Shown: positions 25,789 through 39,184 of the stretch, one piece after another
Position numbering within the stretch: the first letter of the stretch is position 1
Layout of the letters: each line of letters opens with the position of its first letter
Origin: Mansonella perstans
Taxonomy: Eukaryota > Nematoda > Chromadorea > Rhabditida > Onchocercidae
Length of the DNA stretch: 64,000 bases
Reading direction: 5' to 3'
Assembly: GCA_037074765.1 (NCBI GenBank)
Contig: JBAMDO010000564.1
Span: forward strand, 434,001-498,000
Notes under the pieces: generated by a model
Databases searched by the model: none
Seen by the model: the letters and a program-made list of their open reading frames with translations, nothing else
What the model was told of the DNA's origin: nothing
Position numbers and translations under genes: made by a program

Positions 25789-28700
25789 ATGTTGCTGCTA
25801 GCATTATTGTCTACCAGTACAATTCTCAGTGGACAGAAAATTCATGCAAAGTACAGTAAATACGGAATTCCGCTGAATCATCCGTAAACATTTGCCTTCT
25901 CTTTTTTTTCTTAAAACTTTAATCAGACATTTTGTTACATAAAGTTCCATCCTTAATTTCATTATCCTTATACAGAAAACAACCTGCAAAAATGTTAATG
26001 AAACGAGCGATTTTATTCAGTTTAGTTAGTTCAGCAAGCTAAATAAATCATATTGTAAAGTTATGGGATATTTATCAAATCTGCTAATTTTATATTGATA
26101 AAAATTCTCAATATATATATAAAATTAATTTCTGAAAACAGTGTTTCTCAAAAATTATTGGATATTTTGTCATGATTCACTTTGAAAATATATTTATTAA
26201 TACTTTCAATAATATAATTCCATAACATAATTTCATAATATATTTAAAGATATGTTTAATGTATTATCCAGCAAGTTAGTTAATTATTTTAAAAAAATTT
26301 ATTAACAATTTAAAGGTTCGACAAATCGCTGTTCGAAGATAAGAACGAAATTAAGAAAAGCCTCATTATGAAGAGATGGCCAATTAAGAAGAATCAAACA
26401 TGCGCCAATGACGCAATGATCATTAGCGAACTACTACGGGATTATGACAAACATAAATTACCTGGTGGCAGTAATGTAGAAGTTTCGGTCGAGGTATTTC
26501 TTCTTGACATCAGTCATAACTATTGTGACCTGAATGAATGATAATGGTGAAGAACAATTGATGGATGAAAAGCTAAATGCTTCTTTTATTTTTGGATTAA
26601 TTGTTGAAACCTTTATATGTTTTTAGATCTGGGTTCAAGAAATCTCCAAAATAATTGAAATAACGAGTGAATTTGAATTAGATATATATGTAACAGAAAA
26701 ATGGATTGACCCGTCGCTAGCATATGACCATATGAATCCCTGCAAAAAGTAATATCTAATGCAACTACTGGATTTATGAAACAGATTTGCTTTTTCTTTC
26801 ATGCATTTGCTAGATTGAACTTTTAAATAGTCAAATAGCAAAATTTGATAGTAAATTGCAGAAATGTTGGATTTATTCCTAGTAATGTTAAAATTATATC
26901 CTGTTCCAGGAATATATCGGTAGATGGACAAAAAATATTGCCTCAGATATGGAATCCTCATGCATGTTTTGTTAATAGTAAAGATGCTTCAATCCATCGT
27001 AGTCCTTTCAGCAATATTTTCTTACAAATTTATAGTAACGGTAATGTATGGCACAATTACAGGTTTATTTTCAGAAAAATTATTACAGTTATGCTGTTTT
27101 AGTCAGGAATAGATTTAAGAATAATTAAATGTATGGCATGAAAGAACAATTGAAAATTTTCTCAAGAACTTAACTTTAAATCTAAGCGATATTCCTCTGA
27201 ATTATTTTTGCCGCGGAATATTAGCTATTGATAGCAAAGCCTTGGTCAATTCCTTTGTCACTTCTACGCAGTTGTATAATATTAACGTTTTAGATCATCT
27301 ATTAATTGAAATCTTTTAGGATTAAATTAACAGGACCTTGTTTCAATGCTTTACGAACTTTCCCAATCGATAAACAACACTGCATGTTATTTTACGAATC
27401 ATTCAATCATAATTATGATCAGGTCTTTTTTTTTTGTCTTTTGACGAACAATCGATCATATTAATGTTAGTATTTAAAATAATAATAAAAATTTTTATGA
27501 GCAGCCTATTTGTTCTGAATAACAAAACTGCAATTAAAAGTTTTTTCTTTTTTTATTGGAACTTATAGTTATTTCTGTGAAAAACTTTTTTCCTGTGATG
27601 ATAAGAAATTACATGATAAGAATGATGGATCTGTCAGTAATTCAATAATTAGATAATGAAAGAAAGATTGAAAGTGAAACAAAACATTTCATGTGATTGT
27701 AAAAAGATTCTTTTTCTTCATTTTTCTTCATTTAAGGTAGCAATGGAATGGACAGAGACAGCTCCGCCGATAACGATTCTGAAGGAAAATGTTACATTGC
27801 CTGATTATGTACTTGTTGATTATGTGGCATCCAGTGTCAAACGAGTAAGTTATCTTTTTTTTATTTTAAAGGTATTAGATAAGTTTAAACGACATTAGCT
27901 GATTCTTCATTAATCGTCCATTATCAATATTTCTCCTTTTCTCTTTTTTATTCAAAAAACTTTCACATTTATGCAAAAACTTTTTTTCGTTTTCTTCAGA
28001 CTTTTCTTCGCTCAAATAAAATCTACCAATAAACAAATGAGGAATGACTTGATGGCTGTCATCTTTCTTTTCGCCGCTAGAAAAGATGACAGGTCTTACA
28101 AAAACAATAATGAATTTCATCTGTTGTATAACTCTTGCAATGTGGTCGTTTTTTTAAATATTCAATTTAAATAATCACTTCTTTCAGCTGTATCCACCAG
28201 GAATATGGAATGAATTAGTTGCTACTTTCACATTTCAACGTCTTTATGGTTTTTACATATTACAGGTTATAAATGACAGTTTTCTAATATTGAATATGAG
28301 AAAGTGCAAGAAATTCGCTCAGTTTAACTATTTTAAATCTTTTTTAATATCTGAGCTTAGATAAGAAAAATATTTCTTGTGTTGTTTGTTTAATGAAAAT
28401 TTCTCACTTTATTGATTTATATAATTTTTACTTCTGTTTTAGTATTCCAGGTTTATGTGCCTGCATATATTTCTGTGTTCATATCATGGGTAGGTAAATA
28501 TTATTTAAACTGAAGAAATTTTAAATGAGCAAATCGTCTTAAACTCCGATTTTATTTTAGCATAGAAGCTAATATTTATTTCTATCTAATATTTATTAGC
28601 TCTGTTGTGATAAGTTTTTTTGAGCTTTCGATGCTTTAATACTCATGGATATTTGACTACTTTTTTTTTGATTCATTAGTCCTTTTATGCGGATTATGTT

Positions 28701-29805
28701 GTATCTGCTACATACATGTTGAAGTGCAAAAATTGAACAAGGTGCGAAGTCATGATATAGTCATGCAAGTGCAAATGTCTTGTATTACAGATTTCATTTT
28801 GTGTGGGACCTAATATTCCTCCAAGAATAATAGTTGGTGTGAATTCGCTTCTTGCTTTAACGTAAGATTTTTCATTCAAGAAATCAAAAGATAATCTTCA
28901 TGCAACTGTATTTTTACTTAATTTCACTACTTTTATTCCAGGTTTCAGTTTGGATCTGTTGTAAGCAATCTACCTAAAACAAGTGATGTCAAAGGTGAAG
29001 TTACATCTCTGTTGGAATAAAATTTGTAGAAGTTGACTTTTAATATCCCTATTTTTCATTATCGTTTTTTTCTTGCTAAACGTTTACTTCAGCAATTGAT
29101 GTCTGGATTTTAAGTTCAATGGCTTTCATATTTGCATCATTGATAGAGCTTGCTGTAGTGGGATATATGCGACGGGATGGGTCAAGTATTACAGTTAGGT
29201 TCGCTTTTGATAATTAAGTTAAAAAAGGTTATTCAATTTTTTCAAAAACCTATTAAGCTTATTAAAGTACATTTATTAACAAGTAAATAAAATTTACAAT
29301 TAGAGATGAAATATTCAAAATTCAAATTATGGTTATCTGAGGAGAGAAAATTTTTTCCAATGAATTTTTTCTAACGAAAATTTTTTAAAAAATTTCAGAT
29401 GTAACTGTTCAATATTTTGCTTAAAATGTCCGATATGGACTGCAAATAAATTAGATAGGGTAAGTTTTTGATCATTTTCAAGTTTCTGATTACAAATATA
29501 AAGTGAAATTTGAATAACTTTAGATATCATCGATAATATTCCCAGTTTCCTTTGTTCTATTTAATATATGGTATTGGTTTTTCTTCCTTGGGTAAGTACT
29601 TTCTCCTTATTTTTATTTTTTTTTTGCTTCAGATTTCTTGTTCATCAATTCAAAAAAAGTATTTTTCTGCCACTTCAGCCATTCTTTCCGTACTAATAGA
29701 TTTTTAGTGCACTGTGCAGTTGCTTCATTAAAAATTTTTTATTGTTACTTAAGACATAGGTTGAGTGCCACTTTTAATTTACTCCCAAGTTGTGATTTCC
29801 AATGA
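25789..29805 (+). CDS. Orphan Cys-loop ligand-gated ion channel subunit (LGC family, probably anion-selective)
   Basis: Exons: 25789-25850, 26316-26493, 26627-26748, 26910-27062, 27320-27422, 27737-27844, 28188-28265, 28451-28489, 28791-28861, 28942-28994, 29093-29198, 29399-29459, 29524-29591 and probably 29679-29805; phases agree, about 442 residues. A signal peptide ([15 protein letters not shown]) starts it. The ligand-binding domain shows [13 protein letters not shown], loop [13 protein letters not shown], and the Cys-loop [15 protein letters not shown] with exactly 13 residues between cysteines. M1 is [20 protein letters not shown]. The M1-M2 turn is NIPPR, and M2 reads [14 protein letters not shown], then [14 protein letters not shown]3 follows, then a very short Cys-rich M3-M4 loop, and M4 is [21 protein letters not shown] Pro-x-Arg before M2 is the known signature of anion-selective members. 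Ligand unknown. The last exon is the weakest part. Confidence 0.93.
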
Positions 29806-32678
29806 GAAATTCAAAAAGCAATAGCAAAGAATAATCTTAATCATATTTTCAAAAAAAACTTTAGTTCAGAAATCGGATAGAGATGGATAATCATGCATAG
29901 AAGAAAAACAACTCTGATGCTTAAAATTTTTCTAAAACTTGGCTTATTACTTTTTCCAATAATCTGAATTAATTTTTGCACCGCAAAGGGTTGAATTCTG
30001 CTAAAGTGTATTGTAGAAATTTCAGGCGAATTGATTGATGGAAGCAAAGAAGCTTTGGTTATTGTGATGTTATGTATATTTATTTCATAGAGAATAGAAT
30101 TATAGATTGATTCAGGTGTTTTGTATCTTCTATTATAAACTATAAACTCTCAAATCAATGCATTGACAAAATTAGTAATCTGATTTTTCGAAATATATAT
30201 TTTGAAAAAAATATACTCATAACAGTACCAGATGAACGATGTTGGCCGAGATAGAATGAGAAAATCTCTCAGGGCTTTTATTCTACGAGGTCTTATTAAA
30301 ATACGTTTCTTAAGCTGAAATAATAAAACTATTCTGTGAACAAGCGCCTTTCTCTCTTTTTGGTACATTTTACAATTTAGAAAAATGTTGCGGCTCAAGA
30401 AAAAACTAGCAGAGCTAATGGGTGGAACTTTCGATATTAAAAGTGAAGCAAAACTTGGTACTACGGTAACGTTAAACTTCTTTTATGAAGAGTAGAAAGT
30501 GAAAATGCAAAATGGTCAAAAAAAGAATCATTGATTGATTCAGATGTGATTCATCAGATCGATCGAATCTGTGTTAACTACAATTTGAGCGGATGAATTT
30601 TGTCGGAATTGCGCAGCTGAAACGAATTATCAATAAATATCGCACTAAAACTCAATCAAACTGGAATAAAATTCCAAATTACCAATATTTTGGCTTAAGT
30701 TAGTTAGGAAAAAGGTTGTTTTGAAACTAATTTAGATAATAGAAGGAGATCATGAAGGAAATCATGTCCCTTTTATTGGAGGTAATCAGTTGTTGGTTAA
30801 TTGCATGAATATCATTTAATGAATAAAATATCAGGCTGGGGTATTACAATAAATATGAGGAAATTCTATGCTACTACTCAAAGCGACCAGAGAAGAAATT
30901 CAGCTTTTTACTCATTTGAAGATTGACTGTGAAATAGCACAAAAATTGGAAAAAAATTCGATTATTTCTCAATAAGCATTTTCAGTTTTCTTGCGACTTT
31001 CAAGTTTTTTTCCTGCAGAATATTGCCGAAATTGATAGAGAAATAGTGATCGGTTAGAAAGGGGTCAAATAGAACAGAGTTCATTCCATGAAGAAAAAAT
31101 TTATAGCTCAAATTCCTTCAGAACTTCAGAAATGTTAGTGTCGGCTGGTGTCATGGAAAAAGAACTCCCAATGCATTTCATTGATTTGCTGGACATGCTC
31201 TTCCAGATGTAATGTTTTTCATGAGATTCAGAAAAATCAATACCAAATAGTAACACAGATGAATACCAAATAGTAACACTTTTTTTGACTTAATTTCGAT
31301 TTTTCTCCAACCAACAAATGGATCAATCTGTCGGATATAATTTATTCTTTTAATTTGCCGAATTTCGACCATTGCTGTTGTATGGAACAAGAAGAGACAA
31401 CATGACGACTCTTTTTTGATTTTTTTTGTATAGCTACGACAATCTGTTTCACCTTCCAATTTGTTCAAATACCGCATGACCATAAGATGATCACTTATTG
31501 TGTTTCTGTTCTTCAAGAACACATAACCTCAAATACGCCACATAACACATCTTTTAAGCCTATGCGCTATGGACTTAACAAATTGTCTGAAATAAATAAA
31601 TACAGATTACTTTATTTCTATTCACTTCACATTTCCTTTGCAGCATTAAATTAATATCAAATGAAATAAAATTGCGCCACTTTTCATTAATCATACTTGA
31701 ATACTCGACATAATATGTACCAATCATGAGTGATATATTTCTCGGGAAAAGCTCGAAATTTCTAACTTCTAATCCATTCATTATTCATTTATTAATTTTT
31801 ATTGCACCAATTCTTATCGCATAGGAATCAATCACTTTGTCAACAGAAACTGATCATATCTCTAACCCCCTGTAGAGATCGGCTGAAGAAATGAATGTAG
31901 ATGGGCGGTAGTAATCGATGTTCGGATTCCAGATTTTTCAAGTACCCGTACCATCGATGGAAATAATAGTGTAGTGGAGGAGACACAACTTCTAGTTTCC
32001 TTTTTCATTTTCTTATGGCATAGTCGTGATCGAATCATTTTCCATATCATTCGTCTATGAGCATTTGTATAATTTTGAAATATTAGGAGGAATTTGAGAA
32101 TTAATTAAATTCAACTCATTTTAATAAATTAACTTGATCTCTTTCGCTTTTGAACTGCATTCAGATTAATTTCACATATAAAACAGCATCATATTTCACA
32201 CTTTATTATGAACTTCCTCATAGCAAAACATGTAAAAATAACTTATTAAACAATAAAACATGCACTGATTAGATTTCATTATTCTTCTAGCTTATTGTTG
32301 AAGTCAAAAAAAATTTGCTTTTTTGTCTGTTCATACATGAAATGAAATTTAAGTTACATGCATGTGACAAAATCTTGATGATCACAGATTCATTAGCTTC
32401 ATTAGTAATCAGTTTTTATAATGCATAGCTAGCAGTACTTGCTTACATTAAAATATACATGATAAGTGACAGAAGTAAATAAAACAAATTGTTGTTTTAT
32501 AATCAACTGTTCAATTAGTCTATTTTCTGGTTTTAATTTTTGGTTTTATTGTTCATCTTTTGGAAGTTATTGAAAGTCCTCGACCCGGTTGCTTCACACT
32601 GATGAAATTTCAGTTCTAAAAATAGCGATTTTTTCTAGGTGTTACAAGAACAATTTCCCTTCAATAATTTTGAGTGAA
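29806..32678. other. Intergenic region with one bacterial-looking fragment
   Basis: No convincing worm exon. Several open frames of 60-114 codons on the minus strand have no recognisable content. A 37-codon plus-strand frame resembling a histidine kinase end is listed separately. Confidence 0.55.
30385..30495 (+). pseudogene. Fragment resembling the C-terminus of a bacterial sensor histidine kinase
   Basis: The 36-residue frame contains LKKKLAELMGG, then FDIKSEAKLGTTVTLNF, ending at a TAG. This is the pattern of the end of the HATPase_c domain of two-component sensor kinases: the helix after the G1 box, ELMGG, then I-x-S-x-x-x-x-G-T-T-hydrophobic, with the stop at the usual place. Animals lack such kinases. 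Immediately upstream, the expected GTGLGL box is not present in frame; the frame-shifted text FGTFYNLEKCC precedes it, so at most the last part of a domain survives. One explanation is transferred DNA from an endosymbiont such as Wolbachia; chance resemblance is possible. No splice context links it to a neighbour. Confidence 0.45.
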
Positions 32679-35600
32679 ATGTTAGCCTTAACATGTATGA
32701 CAGTGTTCTGTATTGTTTTGGATACCTATGCTCAGGTAATTTTGAATTCTCTTTTTTAAATTTCGGATTTTATTAACCAATTAAACATTGCCTTTTCGGA
32801 TAATAAGCAAAGTATGCTAATACTCAAATGCGTCAAAAGCACAATTTGTTTGTAAATAAAATAATAAAGTTCAATCAAAGGATATTTTACATGGTCTGAG
32901 ATTAAGGCTGTATTTGCAGGCCCAGTAGAAAAACATTGGTTGAATTAAAACCAAATTTATAGACTAATAATTTTGTAATTAGAGAAATGAATATAGTATT
33001 ACTGGAATATAATTGGTTATTTTTGAGAGATTAAAATTAATTACAAAAGGAATTTCGTTTTTGTATCCTATAAAGTGAAATAGATAAAAATAAAATGCAT
33101 TAAAGTCGACTAATTATTCATTCATCACTTTAAATTATCATTTCAATATTTGTCGAAAATTCTTTCATACCTTGAAAAATTTTGTCCGAATTTCCAAACA
33201 ATATTCCCTCGTCACTTTGCAATCCAAAATTCACTTTTACTTCAATTTCATTTTAATCTTCATTGAAGATTGTTCAATTTCATTGAAATCAGGACTTTTT
33301 ATCAAAAAAGATAAAATTTAAGCAATTTACGATTGTTACTGAACTTTCTTATAAATTATCACACTTTTACTTACCAAATTTCTTACACTTAAAGGAAAAA
33401 GAAACAATATTAGTTAAGAAGTTGCACATTCGATTTTCGATTTCCGTGGTGTAAATGTTGCAGCAATCTTTAAATAACACTCTTTTCAGCCAAAAAAGCC
33501 GATTTATTAAAAAAACAGTGGCGGATATTTGATTTGACCATTGAATTTTACTATCAGTATTAATATAACAGTCAGAGGGGATACTTTAAATTTTAAAAAA
33601 ATTTCAAAATTTCATGGATTACGTGCTAAAAAGGCAAGCTTGCCACTTTTTCTGTTTTCTTTGACAAACCAAATTTTTATCTTTCAGGATGTTTGATGAT
33701 TACTTATCGAAAGAGATTGAAGAATTTTCATGTTTTTAGAAGGATTCTTCCGATGAACTTCTGGAGGATTCGCGGCCACGTATGATCGTAAACTCAAAAA
33801 GTGAAAGTCTCAGAAGTAACCCGCTCATTGTCAGCGTGCAGTAATTTTTATTTTTTTCAAAGGAAAAAGTTTAAGATTGTCGATTATATTTGTTTTCTAA
33901 CTCCTCATTTTTCATCTTTTGCTGTGAGTAAAATTTCAGACCGCCTTTAATACAATTTTCAATTCCAACGCTAGTTGCATTAAATCCATTCCAAATGAAA
34001 CATCAAACTATAGGAACGAAGGGTTTGTTAATTACTGCTCAAATTTTTTAAAATTGGCTTTTGAGCTATTAAAACAATAAGATCACCAATATTTTCGTTT
34101 GATTCAGATGTTTCGAATCAACTGGTAAGTTGGCTTCAGCCATTCTACGTCAATCTATTGACGCCATTTTTCTTATCTAATCCAGATGCCTTATTTGGTA
34201 CCGTTCAAACATATCCAATGAAAGCCAATTTAACACATCTTGGCGATTTTGGCAAATTCGTGAACAGTAGCAGTCTTCGTCTGAAGGTTATTTCGTCTTT
34301 ATTTCTGTGTTCTACTTGATTATTCAAAAGCTGAAAATTATAACAGCCGGAACACTTTAGGCCAAAGCAACGGAAAATAGTATAAACGTTTAATTCCACC
34401 ACAAGAATTGCCTCTTCCAGATAATAAATTTGAAGATAACGACGAAATTTTATCTTAGACGAAGCTTTGTCTTAAGTCAAAACCATTCATTAGTGTTTTT
34501 AGCTTCAACTATTTTAAAAAATTTTGAATGTATAACAACAATTGCGAGTTTATTAGATTCAAAACTAATTTCTTTGAGCATAATTAAGAAAAAAGCAAAA
34601 GAAATAAGTTTTCGAATGTTTGAAGAGTATTTGCTGAAAGTTTAAATGGAATCCAGTATTTTAAATTGCGCAAATTCCCAAAAGGTAGATGAAATGATGA
34701 TCAAATATTTCAGCTCTAATTCAAGTTCTTGGGAATTTAATGTGTGAGCATTCAAGCTTTTCGCAGCCATTAAAATGTCTGAATCAAATGAAACCGGATA
34801 TTGCGAAAATGTTTTGAGTAGAACTTGATTTATTTTAAACTAATCAACATTGTTTATCCTAATTCACAAATCATTGAAGCTTCACTTCAATATTCTATCA
34901 CTTAATCCAAGTTTCAATATTTTTCATAAATTGCTCGGAAGACGAAATTATTTACCAAGATTTAACATTGGTTTGAACAATGTTTAAGAAAAGAATTATA
35001 ATTAATTAAGTCTTATGAAATAAATTATGTTAAACAAACAAAATGGTGGGAAGGAAGAAATTCGCTGTTTGGAAAGTCATTATTTTCAATTATTAATTTT
35101 TCAGTTAAAACTCGATACCCATTATTTTATTTTTCAGCATTTTCATAACTTTTTTTGAGCTTTAATGAGTTTGCTTTTATAGCATAATATGATCCATGAT
35201 GGATCTTTCTTCACTGCTCTATTTTTGCTTACATATTAATGGACACTACTTAACCAAAGTATTTATAAAAGTTTCTTTTCATTGGCAATATGTTCTACTG
35301 ATACAAACAATATTATTCTTTTGAAATTATGAAAATCTTTGAATTTCTGTCACTGAAACCGGCCTAGTTAAACGTTTACGCCACTATATATATATAAATT
35401 TAAATATATATTTAAATTGCACATATATTATCGATAATATATATATATATATGTTATCGCTACAGTGGTTCATTTCTTAGAAATGAAAAATTCAAACTCG
35501 CCATTTAGTTTATAACAATCAATAAATAAAAATAAATTAAAACGATCAATGAATAGAAATCATTTAAAACAATCAATAAATAGAAATCGATTAGATCATT

Positions 35601-38600
35601 AGTGACATTACATGAAATCACAAACAGTTTAGATTTGGATAGAAGATGAAATATTGCAATTTCTTATCATGAGGCGCTCTATCGAGAATAGTATTTACCT
35701 GCCATTCAAAGTTTCGAAACTATTTCACAAAATTAGATTTATAAAATTGATGAATTTTTTAAAATACATTTTTTCCAATATAATAATTTTGTTTGTTTTT
35801 TTTCAGTCGGTAGATCGTGACAAAAAACATCAGGAAATAACAAAAAATGCTGACTTTGAGACAACACTGCCAAGTGATTTAGCTATTCCTGAAGCAGCTA
35901 ATAAAGATAAGGTTAAAGAAGCTGATATGCCAAAAAATATTTTCATAGCAGACAAATCGGATAATGCAGCACAGGGTATTCTCACTTTATTTTTTCATAT
36001 ATTACCAGTAATCTTTGGTCTCGAACCAGGGAATTCCCGATGGATTCTCCATTTCCCACTTCCGACTCTAGAGAACTTATTTATTTTTAGTTTCAAAGAA
36101 TGTAAATTTCACAATTTATTAGCACTTTCTATTAGCAATTTGTTGGAAGGGAAAACTGGAAGACAACAAGCTAGATCAAACATTATTTTCTTCTCGTTCA
36201 GAAGTCATTCAACAGTGTCTTAAATAAACTTCTAACTAAGCATCTCAAAGGTCGCTTTAGAAAAATATGAATTATCAACCTACTAGGCTTTTTCTAATTA
36301 TCGGGAAATTTTTCCGACTGTGTAGCATAATAACCGACAAATCTTTCGCAGACAGGAATGATATCCCATTTTAAATTTTCTGCATTTTAAAAGTATTTTT
36401 GTTTTTCAGATGGCAATATTACTGAAGCGATTGAAATAGTAACAAATGATTATGATGATGATTCCAGTACACAGAAAATTCCGGAATTGGAAGGAAGTGA
36501 TGAAGTGAGTGGTATAAGAAGAATTTTGATACGACTAATTAGGTTCACTTACAAGAAAAATCGGATGAAATGTACATCTTAGATAAATCTAGATAGGTAA
36601 TGAATTAAACGAATCAAATCATCAAGATCACTAAAGATAATTAGGAAAATCACCAAGGACGATCAGTAATGATTAAGGATTATTTTCATCATTAATTACT
36701 AAATTTTTACATAAACTGACAGAACTTTTTTTAGAATACTACAGAAAGTGAAAGTAGCAACAGCGATTCCAATTTACGAAATGGACTTGATGACTCATTT
36801 TGGAAGCATTTTCCCCAAATCAATGTACTGGATTTCTTATTTCCACTCAGAACATTTTCGATTCGGACTTAAAATTTTATCTTTTATTTTTGTAATTTCA
36901 AGATAAGAAGTGACATTCGAATATTATTTATTCATGCGACATTCTTCAGAAAACGGACAATACAACGCAGGATTCATTGAGCGATCTGAAAGAAGTGGTC
37001 ACTAAGCTGAATCTTTCGCAAGAACAGACTGCTATTTTTATGAGAATTATTGAAAAAGTAGAGTTTTATTTTAAACTTAAAAAATCTTTTTTTTTAAAAT
37101 TTCCAAATAAAATTTACTCAGAAATTTGTTGCAGATTGTCGAGGAGGAGCTTAAAAGACGTCGTGATGAAGAAATATCAAAAGCAGAATTCATTAAAACA
37201 ACAGAAAAATCAAAATTGGCTGTTCCTAAATTCTATGAACTCGATAGTGAATCGGCAAAAGTTCCTTATAAAATTTTATAAAAAAAAACAAAAAAAATTT
37301 TAGCGTTTTTTGGTTTAGCTCGCCGAGCACTAAGCTGAAAATTTTACCCGCGGCATTTATTACGATTTCCGAGTGCAAAAATCGATAAGCAAAAAGGAAA
37401 CTTCAGACGGTCTCCTTACTTGCTGGTCACGAAAACTAGTTAGTGCAAATGATCATCACATCATAGATGGGATGGATAATGATAAAGGTAAAATTAGAGC
37501 ATATTTTCCGTCCTCATCCGTCGGTTTCAATAGATACATAGAGGGCAATCCAAAATTTTTATTCATTTGACCGGATGGATCAGTCTTTGGAAATTCAGAA
37601 TATTGATGAACATTATGAAGAAGGGAACCGACCACATGAGAAGCTTACGGCAAATACTCGCTTGAGTTTCGATGACCACGTTGATGATTACTACAATGGC
37701 CAGGATGAAATTTCTGAAAAATTAGTTGCACAAACATCGAAATTAGATTCTCGAAAAGAAGGTTAAAGATTTTTAAAGTAATATATCAGGAATAGAAGAT
37801 CTGGAGGAAATAATATTAAAATAGCCTGATTATGTGAGCCTTTGATTGAAGCATATGCCTCGCATAATCAGACAATTTTCAGCGACTCTAACCTCAGGAA
37901 AAATAATTGAATCTTAGTGGAATTCCTTGGTAAGAAATAAATCATTTTATGGGTCGGACAAAAGTGATATAAATTCAACTTTTTTTTAATATAAATTGAA
38001 AAAGTGGGTAAGGAATCGTCTCGATCAAAACAGCCCAATCGTTAACTGTGTCAAATAACAGGAAGTAAATCAAAGTAAATCTGGATTGGGATGAAAAAGC
38101 AGCGATTATTAAATTTCATATTCTGAAAGAATTTAATTAACTTCATTAAATTATTTTTCATTTGCATCTAATAAAAAAATGTTGAAGAATTGATAAAATA
38201 TTTTTTGAAAAATGAATAGGCAGACGTTTCAGTAAGAGTTTTCTACTTCTCACAAATTTATCATTCATTTCTGAATGATTACCGTGATATGAAGTTAATT
38301 TGGTCATTTCAGCAAGGAAAAAGGCAGATTATATGGCGCGTGAACAAGCTGAATATGACCGCCTGGTGAATGGAATTACTGGCGTAACGCCAAGGCCAGA
38401 ATCTGGCTATTTGAAAATTAGAGTTGGTCAAGATGCCAACCGAGAATTTTTAACGGCAGCAGTTAGAAGCACAAGTACCGAAGAACTTGAAAGTATGTCA
38501 CAAAACTTAGCTTAAAAATGATAATTATTGATAAGATATGGAGTTCTATCGGCAATTTACTTGCTGAATTGCTTTTATACTTAACTTCTTAGACATGCTT

Positions 38601-39184
38601 CCTCTTTAATTTAGGAGCAAAAGGAAAAAAAACGGAAGCAATTTTAAATGACTCCAGATGTCATACAAACTCTAATTACGTTAAAATAAATATGAAGTTT
38701 TAATTTTAGTCATCTGTTCTCTACTGCACCTTGGCCACCAGAAATTTTTTAGCTCGCAGTTCAACAAGATCACAACCTCTAAAAGCAGAAATCCAACCTG
38801 CCGGACAACCTTACATACCGGGCAGAACAATAATAACCTATGGAAAGGTGCGAGCTTCGAAAGTTGTCTGGAAGTTTCAAGACATTGCAAACGATTTTTT
38901 CATATCTTTCATTAATTCTCCTTATTTTCATTTTTCTTGTTAATTATCTCATCAGGAATTTCTTAAAACAAAGCAATTTATTTCAGGCGACATCGATACC
39001 AAGGACAGTATTTGAACGACAAGCAAAAGACTTCCGAAGTCGTCTGCTTGGGATGAATGGTGTCGGCGATATTATTAAAGCACTGAAACATGCCAAAATT
39101 GGATTTTTTAAAAGGTTTTCAAAAACTTTCAAAACTATTTCACAGTTTTTTTGAATTTATACTTTCAGATTGTCTCATAACTGA
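32679..39184 (+). CDS. Predicted secreted acidic protein of unknown family, about 15 exons
   Basis: Signal peptide MLALTCMTVFCIVLDTYAQ starts at 32679, 40 nt after a TTTTCTAG acceptor. In-phase exons: 32679-32735, 33740-33840, 33940-34022, 34108-34286, 34347-34379, 35807-35975, 36410-36504, 36735-36824, 36950-37057, 37135-37246, 37407-37487. Later exons: about 37584-37761, 38313 to about 38492, 38710-38848, 38987-39114, 39169-39184 (TGA). The first part has IQFSIPTLVALNPFQ and WLQPFYVNLLTPFFLSNPD. The middle is Asp/Glu/Ser/Asn-rich with candidate N-glycosylation sites (NITE, NTTE, NTTQ). A charged helical stretch follows (EKIVEEELKRRRDEEISKAE), then QAEYDRLVNGITGV and the basic end KALKHAKIGFFKR. 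Two joins (37487 to 37584, 38492 to 38710) do not keep phase, so alternative donors (37438; after 38460) or missing exons are likely. If the donor at 34380 is not used, the first five exons end at TAA 34383 and this is two genes. No family recognised. Confidence 0.6.
35385..35456. repeat. TA-rich palindromic tract inside an intron/intergenic stretch
   Basis: Runs of TATATATA flank AAATTTAAATATATATTT and ATATTATCGATAATAT, both self-complementary. It could form hairpins or be a microsatellite remnant. No function can be assigned. Confidence 0.6.

Noticed and set aside
31178..31522. 114-codon minus-strand ORF
   Set aside because: Composition is like random AT-rich translation, there are no domain motifs and no splice context. 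Length alone is not sufficient in this base composition.
36977..37303. 108-codon plus ORF read as one exon
   Set aside because: It is an overlap of two real exons in phase-compatible frames (36950-37057 and 37135-37246) read through the intron.
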